DNA of 64,000 bases from positions 1 to 64,000 of the forward strand of contig NW_001798957.1 in assembly GCF_000165425.1 (NCBI RefSeq). The letters run 5' to 3'. The notes under the pieces were generated by a model that searched no databases, was not told where the DNA came from, and worked only from the letters and a program-made list of their open reading frames with translations. Source of the DNA: Paramecium tetraurelia (taxonomy: Eukaryota > Ciliophora > Oligohymenophorea > Peniculida > Parameciidae). Of the stretch, positions 1 through 12,315 are shown piece by piece. A program made the translations under genes and the position numbers. Position 1 is the stretch's first letter. The number at the start of each line of letters is the position of its first letter.

Positions 1-1860
1 TCTAGCAATAGAAAAAAATCCAGAAGATTCACATTATTTTCATAATAAAGGTTTAAGAAAATATGGATGATATTTTAGCAGCGACATTACAGAAAATGAA
101 CAGATATGAAGAAGCTTTGGATAATTATAATTTAGCAATAGAAAAAAATCCAGAAGATTCAAAATATTTTAATAATAAAGGTTTAAGAAAATATGGATGA
201 TATTTTAGCTGTGACATTACAGAAAATGAATAGACATGAAGAAGCTTTTGATAATTATAATTTAGCAATAGAAAAAAATCCAGAAGATTCAGGGTATTAT
301 TGTCAGAAAGGTTCAATTAAAAATTGTTGATATTTTAGCTATTATTCTATATAAAATGAACAGATTTGAAGAAGCTTTAGAAAATTCTAATTTAGCAATA
401 GAAAAAAATCCAGAAGTTAATTTATATTTTTCTGTAAAAGGTTTAATTATATTTGGATGATATTTTAGCTTTTATTTTACTTGCAATGAACAGATTTGGA
501 GAATCTTTAGAAAGTTGTTTTTAAACAAATTTATAGGATCCAACAAGTTATTTTATAAAGGGTACAAATACAAAATGTATGATATTTTAGCTTATACTTT
601 ACATTTAATGAACAGATTTGAAGAAGCTTTGGATAATTATAATTTAGCAATAGAAAAAACTCCAGAAGATTCAATATATTATATTGGTAAAGGTTTAAGA
701 AAATATGGATTATATTTAGCTGCGACATTACAGAAAATGAACAGATATGAAGAAGCTTTGGATAATAATAATTTAGCAATAGAAAAAAATCCAGATGATT
801 CAAATTATTTTAATAATAAAGGTTTAAGAAAATATGGATGATATTTTAGCTGTGACATTACAAAAAATGAACAGATATGAAGAAGCTTTAGAAAATTATA
901 ATCTAGCAATAGAAAAAAATCCAGAAGATTCAAGATATTTTAATAATAAAGGTTTAAGAAAATATGGATGATATTTTAGCTGTGACATTACAAAAAATGA
1001 ACAGATATGAAGAAGCTTTAGAAAATTATAATTTAGCAATAGAAAAAAATCCAGATGATTCAAGTTATTTTAATAATAAAGGTTTAAGAAAATATGGATG
1101 ATATTTTAGCTGAGACATTACAAAAAATGAACAGATATGAAGAGGCTTTAAAAAATTTAATTTTAGCAATAAAAAAAAATCCAGAAGATTCAGATATTTT
1201 AGCTAATACTCTATGTAACTTGAACAGATTTGAAGAAGCTTTAGAAAATTATAATTTTGCAATATAAAAAAATCCAGAAGATTCAAGATATTTTAATAAT
1301 AAAGGTTTAAGTAAATATGGATGATATTTTAGCTGAGACTTTACAGAAAATGAACAGACAAGAAGAGGCTTTGGAAATTTAAAATTTAGCAATAGAAAAA
1401 AATCCAGAAGATTCAGGGTATTATTGTCATAAAGGTTCAATTAAAAATTGTTGATATTTTAGCTATTATTCTATATAAAATGAACAGATTTGAAGAAGCT
1501 TTAGAAAATTCTAATTTAGCAATAGAAAAAAATCCAGAAGTTAATTTATATTTTTCTGTAAAAGGTTTAATTATAATGGATGATATTTTAGCTTTTATTT
1601 TACTAAAAATGAACAGATTTGAAGAAGCTTTGGATAATTGTGATTTAGCATTATTCAGAAATCCAATAGATTTTGGATCTTGTTTTCTAAAAGGTACAAT
1701 TAAAATCGACGATATTTTTTAGATTTTACTCTAATAAAAATGAACAGATTTGGAGAATCTTTGGAAAATTAGAATTTAGCAATAAAACACAATCCAAAAA
1801 ATTTTGACTATTGTTATACCGAAGGTCTATTAATTTATTCATTATTTTTAGAAATGATAT
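1..1860 (+). repeat. 130-bp tandem repeat (102 nt exon + 28 nt intron)
   Basis: The DNA repeats with a period of 130 bp: equivalent intron starts fall at 51, 181, 311 and 441, and again at 822, 952 and 1082. The unit is a 34-codon TPR plus one 28-nt intron. Later copies vary by 1 to 2 nt in the intron (27 or 29 nt), and one copy has lost the exon-intron junction. Neighbouring copies are nearly identical, which suggests recent unequal exchange of exon-plus-intron units. Confidence 0.9.
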
Positions 1861-1910
1861 TATTTGCAGTATTAAAGGCTTTAGAAATTCTAATCACCAC
1901 TTCTTTATGA
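1..1910 (+). CDS. TPR repeat protein, 3' part (5' end outside window)
   Basis: The exons encode a tandem array of 34-residue tetratricopeptide units of the form MNRYEEALDNYNLAIEKNP, so a protein-protein interaction scaffold is likely. Almost every unit carries a phase-1 intron at the same place, just after the Lys of the linker (AAA G|CT). Introns seen: 51-78, 181-208, 311-338, 441-468, 562-590, 693-719, 822-849, 952-979, 1082-1109, 1305-1332, 1435-1462, 1565-1591, 1694-1722 and 1825-1851. With them removed the frame is open to TGA at 1908-1910. The unit near 1141-1230 lacks an intron because a deletion joined the end of one unit to the 3' end of the intron. One unit (about 485-610) is three residues short. 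The last units diverge and the C-terminal tail is hydrophobic. The partner is unknown. Confidence 0.82.
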
Positions 1911-4900
1911 ATTATATTATCAATATGTAAATCATAAAACATTTGAGATCATGATTTTATAATTTTATTCATTTGACCTCACTTTTAGTTAACAACTAAT
2001 TTCTAATATGGGTAAAACATTAAATTATCTATCTAATTTTTATTCATTATTGGAAATCTTGTTTCTTATATTTAAAATTTCCTACAGATAATTATTTTCT
2101 TTAGTAAAAACAAAAGCATTTTATAAACATGAATTATTTAAATTAGAATGCCATCAAATCAATTTGACATTTCCTTCCACTCTTTTTTAAAAAAAATATG
2201 ATTCAAGAAATTAGACCATATCAAAATTTGTTACAAATCAAGATTATTTCTAAGATTTTTGATATGTGAATTGTTATTCAACAAACATTCTTAAATTAAA
2301 GAGAAAACATTAACATTATTTTAGGCTAAATTTACGCCTTTTCAATAGTTTATGTAATTAAAATAGTTACCCTCCAATTCTACAATTTCAGCTCTCTTTT
2401 CAGTTCTCGTATAATTAATCTTATAAATTATTTGGAATCTTATTAGCAAAGTGTTTAATTATCAAGCCAACTTAAAGTGTGGAGTTTTAGTAGAATTTCA
2501 AAATCGTTTGTTAATTCAAGCGTAACTTTTTAAATTACTAAATTACCTAATAAACATCCTTAAAATCAATTTTATATATTTTTAAAAGAGTTATTCTCAT
2601 GCAGAATTAAATGTTTTACATTAATTATATTAGAACCTAATTAAATGCAATCAAAAAAAAATTTTTTAGATATTTTAATGAGTTTTATAATTTATTTTAT
2701 TATAACTTAATCTATACATAATATAAACTAATAATTACAGTATACAAACCTAAAAATAATTCTATCGGTAGTAAATAAGGATGGAACATGAGTAATCGAA
2801 TCTATTTGTTTAATTTACAATCTATTCCTTACAATTGGTTTGATTTGTTGAAAAATTGTTTTCTCTAACTCTATGATACGTCAAAATATCTTCTCCAAAA
2901 ATAATAATTCTTTCTCAACCTTTTTTTAAAACTTCAATTCCAAATTAAATGGCTTAGCCAATAGCAACTTTTGATGGCTTCATTTTATTATTAATTTGAG
3001 ATACTTATTATTTTGGTTTTTCCAAAATTAAAATAATTAGATACCTAAGGGAAATGATTACATTTCTATTTTTGCATTTTTTGGTTTGAATTGAAAAATC
3101 AATTGATTATATCAATCACTTTCATTGGAAGAGTGCCATTCGCTATGGTGAAAATAATCATATTAATTTGGCAATATCTTAAGAGCTACGTTTATCTTCA
3201 AAATAGAAATTTTATATGAGGAATCAGAAGTAGGGTTGTCTAAGTAGTAGACAAAGACTATAAGGATTTGCCTAATTATCATTCTAGAACAACAAGCACA
3301 TTATTCAGGCATATTAAATTTTAAGAATTTTTTAATAGCATATTTAAAGAATAATTGGAATCTATAAAAAATGAAAAAATTATATCCGCTTCAATTGATG
3401 TCACCTAATTTCTAGAATGCGAGAGTTGTAACATGTGAGCAGGTAAGTGGTTGTCATGAAATATTTGCAGAATAACTACAAATTTATTGAATAAATATTG
3501 AACTGCATGCTATTCTTGCATTACCTTCATCAGTTGTGTCCCCATAATAATAGCCTATATCCATAATTACCAATACAATAAGGCAGATAATGTATTGATT
3601 CGAAAGGAGAGTTTGAAGTAAAATTCATTCCAAAAAATTACTTGCATTTTTATTAAAGAATATCAAACCATTCACATATTTCTTGGCTTAAGCTTTATGC
3701 ATTAAAAGCACCAAAGCAATTTTATTAAATCAAAATATAGTTAAGGTGTTTAGGATCCAAAATTCAAATATATTGTATTTATCTTTATAAATTCAACATT
3801 TTAAAAACATTATATATTAATCAGTAAATTTTACCAAATTTTAAAGTATCACCTTAAAAATCTCATATACTTTATTATTTGAATCAAATTAATAACTACC
3901 TGCCTGATGGGAACACGATAGACTATGCTATAATCCCCTCTAGGATCAGATATCACTGTATTAGAATTTTGCAAGTGTAACTTAGTTCATGAAACACCCA
4001 TGAAAATTAATCTTCAATTGCTTCTATAATCCCAATTATAACCTCCCAAATAGAGGAATTAGTGTGGCTATCAGACACACTTGAAGAGTCGATATAAATA
4101 TAGAGATTATATGTTTATTTTCATAAACAAATGGGTGATTGAGATCAAATTAAAGTCAATGTAAAGTTGTTGAACAAGATTGATGAGTAATATTGAATCG
4201 TAGATATTCTAATTATCAAACTATTGCAGAAACTACCACAAATTTGGAGGTTATCATTATTTTCCATAGAATTAAATTATTGGATGATATGTTTACCTTT
4301 TGTAACTATAAACTCAACATTTCAATATCTATTTAGTGTTCCTCTCGACTATATCAAGTATTGATAATTGAATACAAATTTAAGGAGTATTTCCAAAATA
4401 ATGCTGGTTTTGTAGGATATAAACGCTTTATTTCCAGTTTCATATTATGGAATTCGAAAATTATAATCAGCATAAAAAGTGTAATTGGTTAGTTGCTTTT
4501 GCAAGTATACTCCAGATAATTTGGAGAGAATATCAAAATACTAATTATAAGTCGAAAAAATTACTACACTATCATTATCATACTTGCAAATAATGATAAC
4601 TTTAATACTTTTAATATTCTATTTTTTGGGCAATTTTTATGCTTTTTAATTACTATTTGTGTAATATTGTTATGGGAAAGGATATTCAACATTTTTCAAT
4701 AGGAACAAGTAACATCAGTCAATAATTAAGAAGTTAATTGAATATGACCTTACCTTTATATTTCTTCTTTGGAGTGGCTGGGTAGGTATTACTTATTCAA
4801 TTGTTATAATTGAGAATGATATATAGATTCATCATACTCTTTATAAATTATCATTAATTTGTGTAATTATGGAAAGTGTAAAACTTAGATGATGCTTATT

Positions 4901-5860
4901 CTTAGTTTTAGTTTCGTTTCTAATCTATCCCGTTAGGAATAATATGCAAAAGAGATATATATTCTAATTCATTGAATTTGTATAGAGTTTTAATTTTAAT
5001 AAATGTATTAGATATAATATTAATTTCATCAACTTAATTTACTAATTATATTAGTTTAATTTTAAAATATATTTGACTTTAAATTATATAAACTGAAAGA
5101 TTCAATTTACATCCAAAATCATGAATGTAAACATATTCTTATGTTTAATAGTGATTAAAAGATTTAAGTGATCATTTTTTTAATTGCCTTGTATATTACA
5201 GTATTTATGATAGAACTGTGTAAATTAATTCAAAAATTTAATTATAATTAATAAATTTAGAATGTTCTTGATTTTTCATTTTGTACTTCTTTTGGAGTTT
5301 GAAATATCCAATTACAAATTTTTTTAGATTTTAAATAAATGTTAAAAAAAATAAATAATCATATGAAATATTAGTTGTGGATATAAGTCATCATAAAAAC
5401 AAACGCATTTGGAATGCATTGTAACCATTACCCTTTGGATCAAGAAGCTTTTGTTCTAAAAACTAAAGGGATTTTAAGTCAAAAAACTAGGTTCATTCAA
5501 TTATTTTAAAAATGCATATGTGGAAACAAAGCGTACAAACTTAGGATGCGTTCCTAATTTGAATTAAGTGAAATGTTGAAAAACATAACCCCAGTGTTTG
5601 CAGAGTTATGCCGATGTACTGTTACTATGACGAAATAAATCATTAATGTTTATCTCCGAATTCAAATTTAAAGCAAAACTTGCACAACAAATTGTCTTAA
5701 TGAAGTTAGTTGTTGAAGTATAAAGAATTAAAAATTTATTTATAGAGTTAATTATTTGCAATGTTATTGCTTTCGATCATAATAATAATTGATAAATGAA
5801 CAATTATAAAAATATTTCATTATTATTGTACCAACAAATGATTATTTAGTATTTATTTTA
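1911..5860. other. Gene-poor AT-rich stretch, no supported gene
   Basis: I found no frame on either strand that stays open with convincing protein character. The part about 3360-4500 is less AT-rich than its surroundings and looks like old, scrambled coding sequence with many frame changes, but no family could be recognised. The rest (1911-3060, 4600-5860) is very AT-rich and looks non-coding. Confidence 0.45.
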
Positions 5861-5862
5861 GC

Positions 5863-7114
5863 AAAGAAGGTTGTTCTGAACTGGGAGATGATCAATTAAA
5901 TAATTTAGGTTGTAATGATTCAATAACTGAAGAAGCTTGTATAATCAAATAGTATAATTTACACTATGATTTAGATTGCCCTCTGCCTAAGGAAAATGGA
6001 TAGTATTATTAAGTAAATGGAAACGTTTGTTAAGCGATTTCAAAATAGAATTTAAGAGGTAAATATAACTTAACAACTAAACTCTGTGAAAGAAGTATTG
6101 GATAAGAGATCTGTACTTCTCCTTATCTGAATTTAACAGGATGTGTCTAAATCACACAAGCTACGTCTTGTCGTTGGAGGGAAGAAATTAACAAATGTGA
6201 AATAGTAGAAGTGATTGATTAAGTCACTAAATGCACAGAATTAAAATATTCAAATCCATCGGCATGCTCTTCGATTTCTGAGTTTGTAAATAACAAGGCT
6301 ATAGAATGTTATTTTAACAGCAATAAGCAATTATGGGAAATTATAATTAAGGAGAATTTAACTGAAATTGAATGTTTGCAACAGGGGTTAAACAAATATG
6401 GGTGTACTATGATTACAAAGGTTGGATAGAGATGTAGATGGTTTAGAGGTTAATGTACAAACATTAGAAGTAAAGAATAAATAGCTTAAATTTCATGTAT
6501 TGAACTCAAATATGTTAATCCAGGAACTTGTAGTCTTTGTAACTTTTAGCAAAAATGTTTGTAAATATAGTTTTGATTTTTATGGGTGTGTGAACAGTAT
6601 AAATTCTACTTACACGGGAGATTATTGTAATACTTTCGGCTTGAACTCGTTTGATTGGTCTTAGATTACAAGAAATACTGAAGGGTGTTATTTTGATAAA
6701 ATCAACAATGTTTGTGTATTAGTTCCCTAGAGAGAATCATCAGATCAAATTGTGTAGGCTACTTCAAATCTACTACTAAATACAACCAAATGTATGGCAA
6801 GTTCTCCAACACAAAATTTTTGTATTTCTATCGAAACTTTAGGGGAGTAATTTACTTGGAATTCTAGATCGAGTTAATGTTTATGCGAGCATTCTCACGA
6901 ATTATGTAATATTAAATTATTATTATTCAGCCTAATAAAGATCCATCAGTATTAACAAAAGAAGCGGACTCGCTAAGAGGGTACTTGTAAATGTGGTAAG
7001 GAAACAAATGGGTTAAATAAAGGAGCTTGTTTTAGCATTCCTAATGAGAATTGCAGATGGATTCCTGCTCAATCAAGATGTGCAGAGTATTTAAGTTTAT
7101 GTGATATTAAATGA
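5863..7114 (+). pseudogene. Cysteine-rich surface-type protein relic
   Basis: Long glutamine-code frames with regularly spaced cysteines and short aromatic or charged blocks between them. This is the style of Paramecium surface-antigen (PSA-like) repeats, which are GPI-anchored, disulphide-rich coat proteins. The frame is open from about 5863 to about 6555. It then changes near 6545-6560 and again in the low-complexity stretch near 6905-6930, and resumes with Cys-rich sequence to TGA at 7112-7114. No start codon with signal peptide and no C-terminal hydrophobic anchor was found. The frame changes could not be explained by any single 20-36 nt GT-AG intron I tried. Probably a fragment of a once larger gene. 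Family assignment rests on cysteine pattern only. Confidence 0.5.
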
Positions 7115-7851
7115 TTCTCGATGAGATTTCGATATTTTTTAAAACTTAATAAGTTATTATTCAATTATATTAAAATATATACTAAGGGATTTTCGCTTTA
7201 TGTGCATATTAAGAGTTTCTGTTTCTAATTATTGTTAAGCTTCAACAAGCAAAAAATACTGGGAAGACTGATTTAGTTGAGAACCAAATCAAATTAACTA
7301 TTAATTGCATCAAATTTGGAGAGACCTTAAATAAAATAATCAAACAAGATCAATTGTCTAATTTATTTTGAAGTTCATGAAGAAACAGAAATGATGAATG
7401 AACTCCTCATAGATATGATGGAATTAGATAATCCAATCAATAGAAAATAATAACTTTGAGGCTAAGTTAGATCTGTACCAGATGAGTCCTTCTATAAAAC
7501 TTTAAAGATATTCAGATCACTTATTTCAATTTCAATAATTTAAATGTAAGCTAATAGTTAAGGGAATAAATCTCATAATTATAAATATTTAATATAGATT
7601 ATCTTTTCAAAAATCAAATATGGTATCCATCAACCACAAGAGATTTACAAAATCTTTAATTTAATTTCGAATTTCAATCTCTCTCAATTCATTTTGTAGG
7701 TGGTAATAATGATCTTCTTATCTTTTCACTTTTTTTTATAACTTCATTTGTACATAGTATTAATCACGAGTTTATTTTTATAGGCGTATACTATCTTATT
7801 TTTATCTATTTATTTAGATTTATAAATTTTAAGTCTGCTACCCTTACTTAT
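7115..7851. other. AT-rich gap
   Basis: About 740 bp between the Cys-rich relic and the 3' end of the GTPase gene. Short forward frames around 7290-7500 have some coding flavour (Asp/Glu/Met-rich), but in-frame TGAs are frequent and no gene can be defended. Confidence 0.4.
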
Positions 7852-8529
7852 TCACTTCTTATTTTAATTATTCCTTTTAAGATGAAAGAATTGCAATTTG
7901 AGATTCCCTTTAAATTTTTTCCTTTTGATTTTTAATTCTCTTCTTATATTTCTTTTCAATTCAAAATTTGACAAATCTTCTAAATAACAATTTAATAATA
8001 AATTAAACTTATTAATATCTAAATTACTATTTTTAAATAATTAATCTATAAATTCTATTATTTACATTCCTCTATTAGGCAGAGTGCTTTCATTATTCTT
8101 TATAACATATATCACTTTAATAGGTAGTTAAGTGACTACCTTTTAAAATATTAATTCAATTAACAGTTGATCTAATTTACCATTTGTATCTTAAAAACCA
8201 GGGAAGTCAATTAATAAATGATTATATTCTGAATTAAAATAATAATTGGGCTCTTTTGAAACAGAATTCATTCCACCTTTCATCTCTGAAAATTTATTAG
8301 AAGGATTTCTTAATTTTAATACTCTCTCTTGAATTTTGAACTCTGCTCCGCAAAGGAAGTTGAATAAAGTGCTCTTTCCTGCTCCTGTTTATCCTACAAA
8401 TAAAACAATTTCTATATTCTTTTTTGTAGTATCACTAAAAGTAGATAAAAGTCCTTGACATTTATCTATTATTTTTATTATCTCTGTTTCAATCTAACGT
8501 TGAAGTTGATTGCTCAATTAGCTTTCCAT
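7852..8529 (-). CDS. Small P-loop GTPase-like protein
   Basis: A single open frame of 225 residues, no intron needed, ATG at 8529 and TGA at 7854-7852. Residues about 44-55 read FVGQTGAGKSTL, a Walker A/G1 motif of the TRAFAC GTPase class. About 60 residues later comes LLIDFPGFQD, a G3 (DxPG) motif. After that there is no clear NKxD (G4); the stretch LLLNCYLED occupies roughly that place. The C-terminus is Lys/Arg-rich and stops soon after the G domain, so this may be a truncated member of a family whose relatives carry a further coiled-coil region. Role unknown. It is not closely similar to the GTPase at 27038-28666, whose P-loop differs. Confidence 0.7.
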
Positions 8530-8785
8530 AAAAAAATATTATTTTTAATATTAATTGAAAATAAACTTCAGATTTGCTTAATAATCCCAATTTATAGAAT
8601 TAAAATTATGTATTAATTATAGAATTATATTCCTCAAACTCTTTGCTAGAATTTTAAATTGATTTTGTAAAATTCTATGCAGAAAAATAGGTCAGGGTGT
8701 GATTATCAGTCTAACTATATAATTATATTATAATATTGTAATTTAGTAGAATTTTGAATAATATATTAACAGAACAATATTTATC

Positions 8786-9160
8786 ATGTCAAAGTCATCA
8801 TTTTATTTTTAATAAGCAACGATTCGAATTTAATCCATAGTGACAGGTAAATACACTATTCTAGTACCTGAACACATTATTTCCATTTTAATTAATAAAC
8901 TATAAATTAAAAATTTTGGGAGAGAGATAATTATTGGTCGGAAGATCTAAGAAATAATTATTTAAGAGCTTCTATGTTTATGATTGGAATATTAAGATGA
9001 AATTGTTGTCTTCAAGGAAGAATTGCTTTATGAAGAATTATCAACTCATTGACTAAAAATGAGAAAAGAATTTGAAAATGATCATCTTCAATTTCTTACT
9101 GATTTTGTATCTCACAAAATGCTCTCCAGTTTTTCTTTGCCCTTTACGTAAAAATTTTGA
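8786..9160 (+). pseudogene. Unidentified frame with two in-frame TGAs
   Basis: From ATG 8786 one reading frame runs 125 codons to TGA 9158-9160 with a charged, plausible protein composition, but it is interrupted by two internal TGAs about 66 and 88 codons in. No GT-AG window of usual size removes either. No family recognised. It may be a relic or a chance frame. Confidence 0.25.
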
Positions 9161-9271
9161 ATATTGCTTAATAATTATTATTCATCCTTCAGATTTTAAT
9201 GCATTCAAAATTCTTAAAATGAAATGAATGATAATAATTATTTTGCATTCATTTGATAAGGTGTTATTTAA

Positions 9272-9553
9272 TTGGACAATAAAAAAGTTCGAAATCCCTT
9301 AATTAGCAGTTATCAAGGGCATTTAGAGTCTTTATATCTAGCCTTAATATTGGATCAGGATGATTACTTATTAATATCTCTGTTGATGTGTCTTACGCTT
9401 AAAATGAAGGACTTATTTATCAAATTTATTTTAATTGTATTCATTAGTAGTTATCTATTACCCATAGTCTATAATTACTTAAACACCGTTCTGTTTATAG
9501 AACCTGTTTAATAAATGTTAATGAGGAGGGAGTTATCGATAATAGCTAATTGA
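9272..9553 (+). pseudogene. WD40-like fragment
   Basis: A short frame containing a stretch like a WD-repeat GH...LALILDQDDYLLIS strand pair, similar in style to the WD40 genes at 11347-12315, 13604-14632 and 23511-25043. The WD dipeptide end of the blade is missing and the remainder is hydrophobic and unlike WD40. There is no proper start codon, and an upstream TGA closes the frame. Best read as a relic of one blade. Confidence 0.3.
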
Positions 9554-9875
9554 GTTGAACAATAAAAAATTTGTAATTACCACATTAAGGATCGGTAGTA
9601 TATGTAAATGTCCACCCTTCAGAAAAGTAATTTGATTTCTTATCTAAAGAATAATTAAATTGTTTCCATTCTTAACAGCTTTTCATATAATTATCTACTC
9701 ATGCTTCACATCCAGACTAACATTTAATGGTGCTTAATTAAAATGATGTTATTCCTCCAAAAGCTATACTATTGTGAGACCCTAAATATCCAAAATATTT
9801 AATATATCCACAATCCAAGAATCTTGCCTTACTTTACCAATCTAATGCATAGATATGATCAAAATTTACTATCTT
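9505..9875 (-). pseudogene. Cys-containing extracellular-type fragment
   Basis: Minus-strand frame with Gly/Tyr-rich and Cys-containing sequence (KYFGYLGSHNSIAFGG, then Cys residues spaced SGC...SC) typical of large secreted or surface proteins of ciliates. One in-frame TGA interrupts it near 9708. Neither a start nor further exons were found. It overlaps the end of the WD40-like fragment on the other strand. Relic. Confidence 0.3.
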
Positions 9876-10260
9876 TCTATTAAAAATTTATGTTAATGGA
9901 ATATACAATAGGTTCATTAGTAACATAGAGTAAAGTCATAATTATTAACATTATTGTTAATATTAAATACTTTTTTTTACAAGAAGTATCTAAAATATTA
10001 AATTTATACAAGATATTACATGAAAAAATAATATTGACAGTGGTCAAAGGCTCTGGTTAATAATCTTTTTAATCTTGGGGCAAAAGATTATATAATATTA
10101 GGATATTTTAAATTGAATCATTAATTCATCCTATTTCTAAGAAATATTTAAATCTAAAATGTAGTTGTTGTTCAATTATATAATAATTAATTTGAAAAAT
10201 TTCTAAAAAACTCCCATTTCTTTAGTTGAAATAAAATATTTTATAATAATAAATTTATCA

Positions 10261-10962
10261 ATGCAATTTATATATTATCTGAAATCATGTACTTTTTATA
10301 TAAAAATTATTTGCTGTTCTGAATTTTAAATAAGTATTAGTAATGATAGTCTATTAAATAAATATTTTGAAACTAAAAACAATGGTGATTCATAAAAGTT
10401 TGTTGAATTAGAAAAATCCTAAACCCATTTAAGGCATACTACTGTCTCAGCCAAATTTATAATCTAAAGGTACAAGAATCATTTTAGAGGGTAAAATTTT
10501 AAGGATTTAATTTTTTATAACTTTTATCCATATTTCTCACTCAAAGTAGTCTAAAATCTTCATTTTCACTTCTAAATAAAAGCAGAATTGATAAATTAAT
10601 CACCTAATTTATTTAGAGATTTTGATATTCATGTTACTTAGAATAATCTCTTTTGTGAATTTGCAAATGTGTGTGAATTTTTAGACTAATATCTCAGAAT
10701 AATGTTCAATTTAATTTAATTTAAATTCACTCTTATTAAATTAAATAGATAAACAACGCAATAAGATAGGAAACTCTTTATTCATTAATCACAAATAAAC
10801 TTGTTTAATGATAAATATCAAAGATGTAGAAAAATTAGTATAAGAAATTTAAATAAGAATTTGATTATGGAAAATTTAGAGAAGTAAATCAAAAATTCTT
10901 TTCTACAGTCAAAGAGAAATAACTATTGGTTTAATTAAAGTTAGATTGAGTTGAAAGGATGA
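10261..10962 (+). CDS. Hypothetical ORF, 233 residues, doubtful
   Basis: Open in the TGA-only code from ATG 10261 to TGA 10960-10962 without an intron. The composition is rich in Asn, Lys, Ile and Phe as expected from AT-rich DNA, but it contains charged stretches such as KFVELEKSQTHLRHTTVSAK. In DNA this AT-rich a TGA-free run of 234 codons is unusual but possible by chance. No domain recognised and no homologue in the window. Confidence 0.3.
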
Positions 10963-11346
10963 AAGGATCTAAAATAGACGAAGAAAATATCCTTTAAAAA
11001 TCATTTCAATAGAAATGGCTTTCTAGATTTCTACTATTCTATTAAGGTGGTAGGTCTTTGATTCTTAATAATTGATTTGGCCAAACGTTTCTTCTTTGAA
11101 AATTTTAATTTTCATCTTCCCATTATCTTAGCTAAATCATAATTCAAATATTTATAATGTTTATTTAGAGTTAAAAGAGCCTTTAATTACCTTAATTGTT
11201 ATAATCATATTCTCTAGCTTCTTAATCTCTGATATTTAGGTAAGCACTTTACAATATAATCTAAAGGAATATCTTTGCTTCAACTTCAAAGAATAACTAA
11301 TAATTTATAATAAAAGTTAATTATTTTTTATTAATAAGAAATATAA

Positions 11347-12315
11347 TCAAAAAATCTAACAATTTTTTTAACTTGATGTTTTGTTTTATTATTAAAACTC
11401 TTTATATTCCCGAATTTATATTTGTTTCGTTTTGCTGTCCCATGTAATCAAAAAGTCTCCTCCTTCGCTCATAGTGCCAAAGATATTCCCCAACCAATTA
11501 TTAGGATAATTGAAATCGATAGCTTACTCTAATTTACCCTCAAACAATTAAGAATTGGTTTTGAATTTGATAAAATTCAAATTATAACCATTTTTGGATA
11601 ATAAAATGTTCTTTGAAGAAACAAAGAAGCATGGAAATAAATTAGCACAGAATTATCTACATCATTAAATTGGTAATTCCTGATATTTATAATATAATCC
11701 ACTCTATGTTGAATATGTATAGAGTTCAAGTTTACTACCTTACCATGGTTAAAATACAAATATGTCCTTAGATATAAATGACAATCTAACACCCTATCCT
11801 TCCAATTTTTAAACAACCTTCCATTGATGATCATCCTAACATTTTATAATGTTGATAACATCATCCTCTCCACAAGAAATTAAAGTGTTGCCTTCTTAAT
11901 TTAAAGACAACCCACAAACTGTATTTGAATGCTCTCTAATTGTTTATTTACAAATCCACTGCGCTTCCTATTAATACCAAAATTTTATATTCTTGTCTTT
12001 AGAACCACTAATTATAACCAACGGGTTTAAATTACGAAGTACTAAACATTGAATATTTGAAATGTGCTCTGATAATTTCATTAGAAACTTTGGATTGGCT
12101 TACTAGTTTTAAGACCATATTTTAATGCAAGATGATCCAGATATAAATAATGGCATTTATCTGAAGAAATTAAGGGTAGTTATCCAGGATTCATGTTTTT
12201 AAATAATTTGAATCCTTTTTAATGCCCCACTTTTGAATTGCATAGTTATGATGTTGGATTCAGCTCCCGTTATTAAAAATTTTGTATGATAATCAAAGGC
12301 AATTGCCCAACACAT
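11347..12315 (-). pseudogene. WD40 repeat protein, N-truncated, one in-frame TGA
   Basis: Minus-strand frame encoding at least five WD40 blades: CWAIAFDYHTKFLITG, then FISGSS..IKIW, VIISGSKDKNIKFW, TLISCGEDD, and a C-terminal blade with FLITWD before TGA 11349-11347. It would form a beta-propeller scaffold. The first usable ATG (12315) sits directly behind a run of nine A/T. Upstream sequence continues in another frame, so the N-terminal coiled-coil part present in relatives is lost or out of frame. One in-frame TGA near 11660 replaces a Gly of a GGG motif that the paralogue at 13604-14632 keeps. No GT-AG window was found that removes it. Likely a decaying copy. Confidence 0.6.

Noticed and set aside
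515-841. A plus-strand frame reading straight through 693-719 as coding (…KGLRKYGLYLAA…)
   Set aside because: It treats a 27-nt copy of the repeated intron as exon. Neighbouring copies and spacing of the 34-residue unit show it is an intron, although it may sometimes be retained.
125-1440. Repeated minus-strand reading frames of about 63 residues over the repeat array
   Set aside because: They are the antisense shadow of the TPR units. The plus strand gives TPR consensus, correct splice sites and correct codon positions.
1911-5860. A transposon or virus-like element in the gene-poor arm
   Set aside because: No terminal repeats, no transposase, integrase, polymerase or capsid-like motif could be read in any frame.
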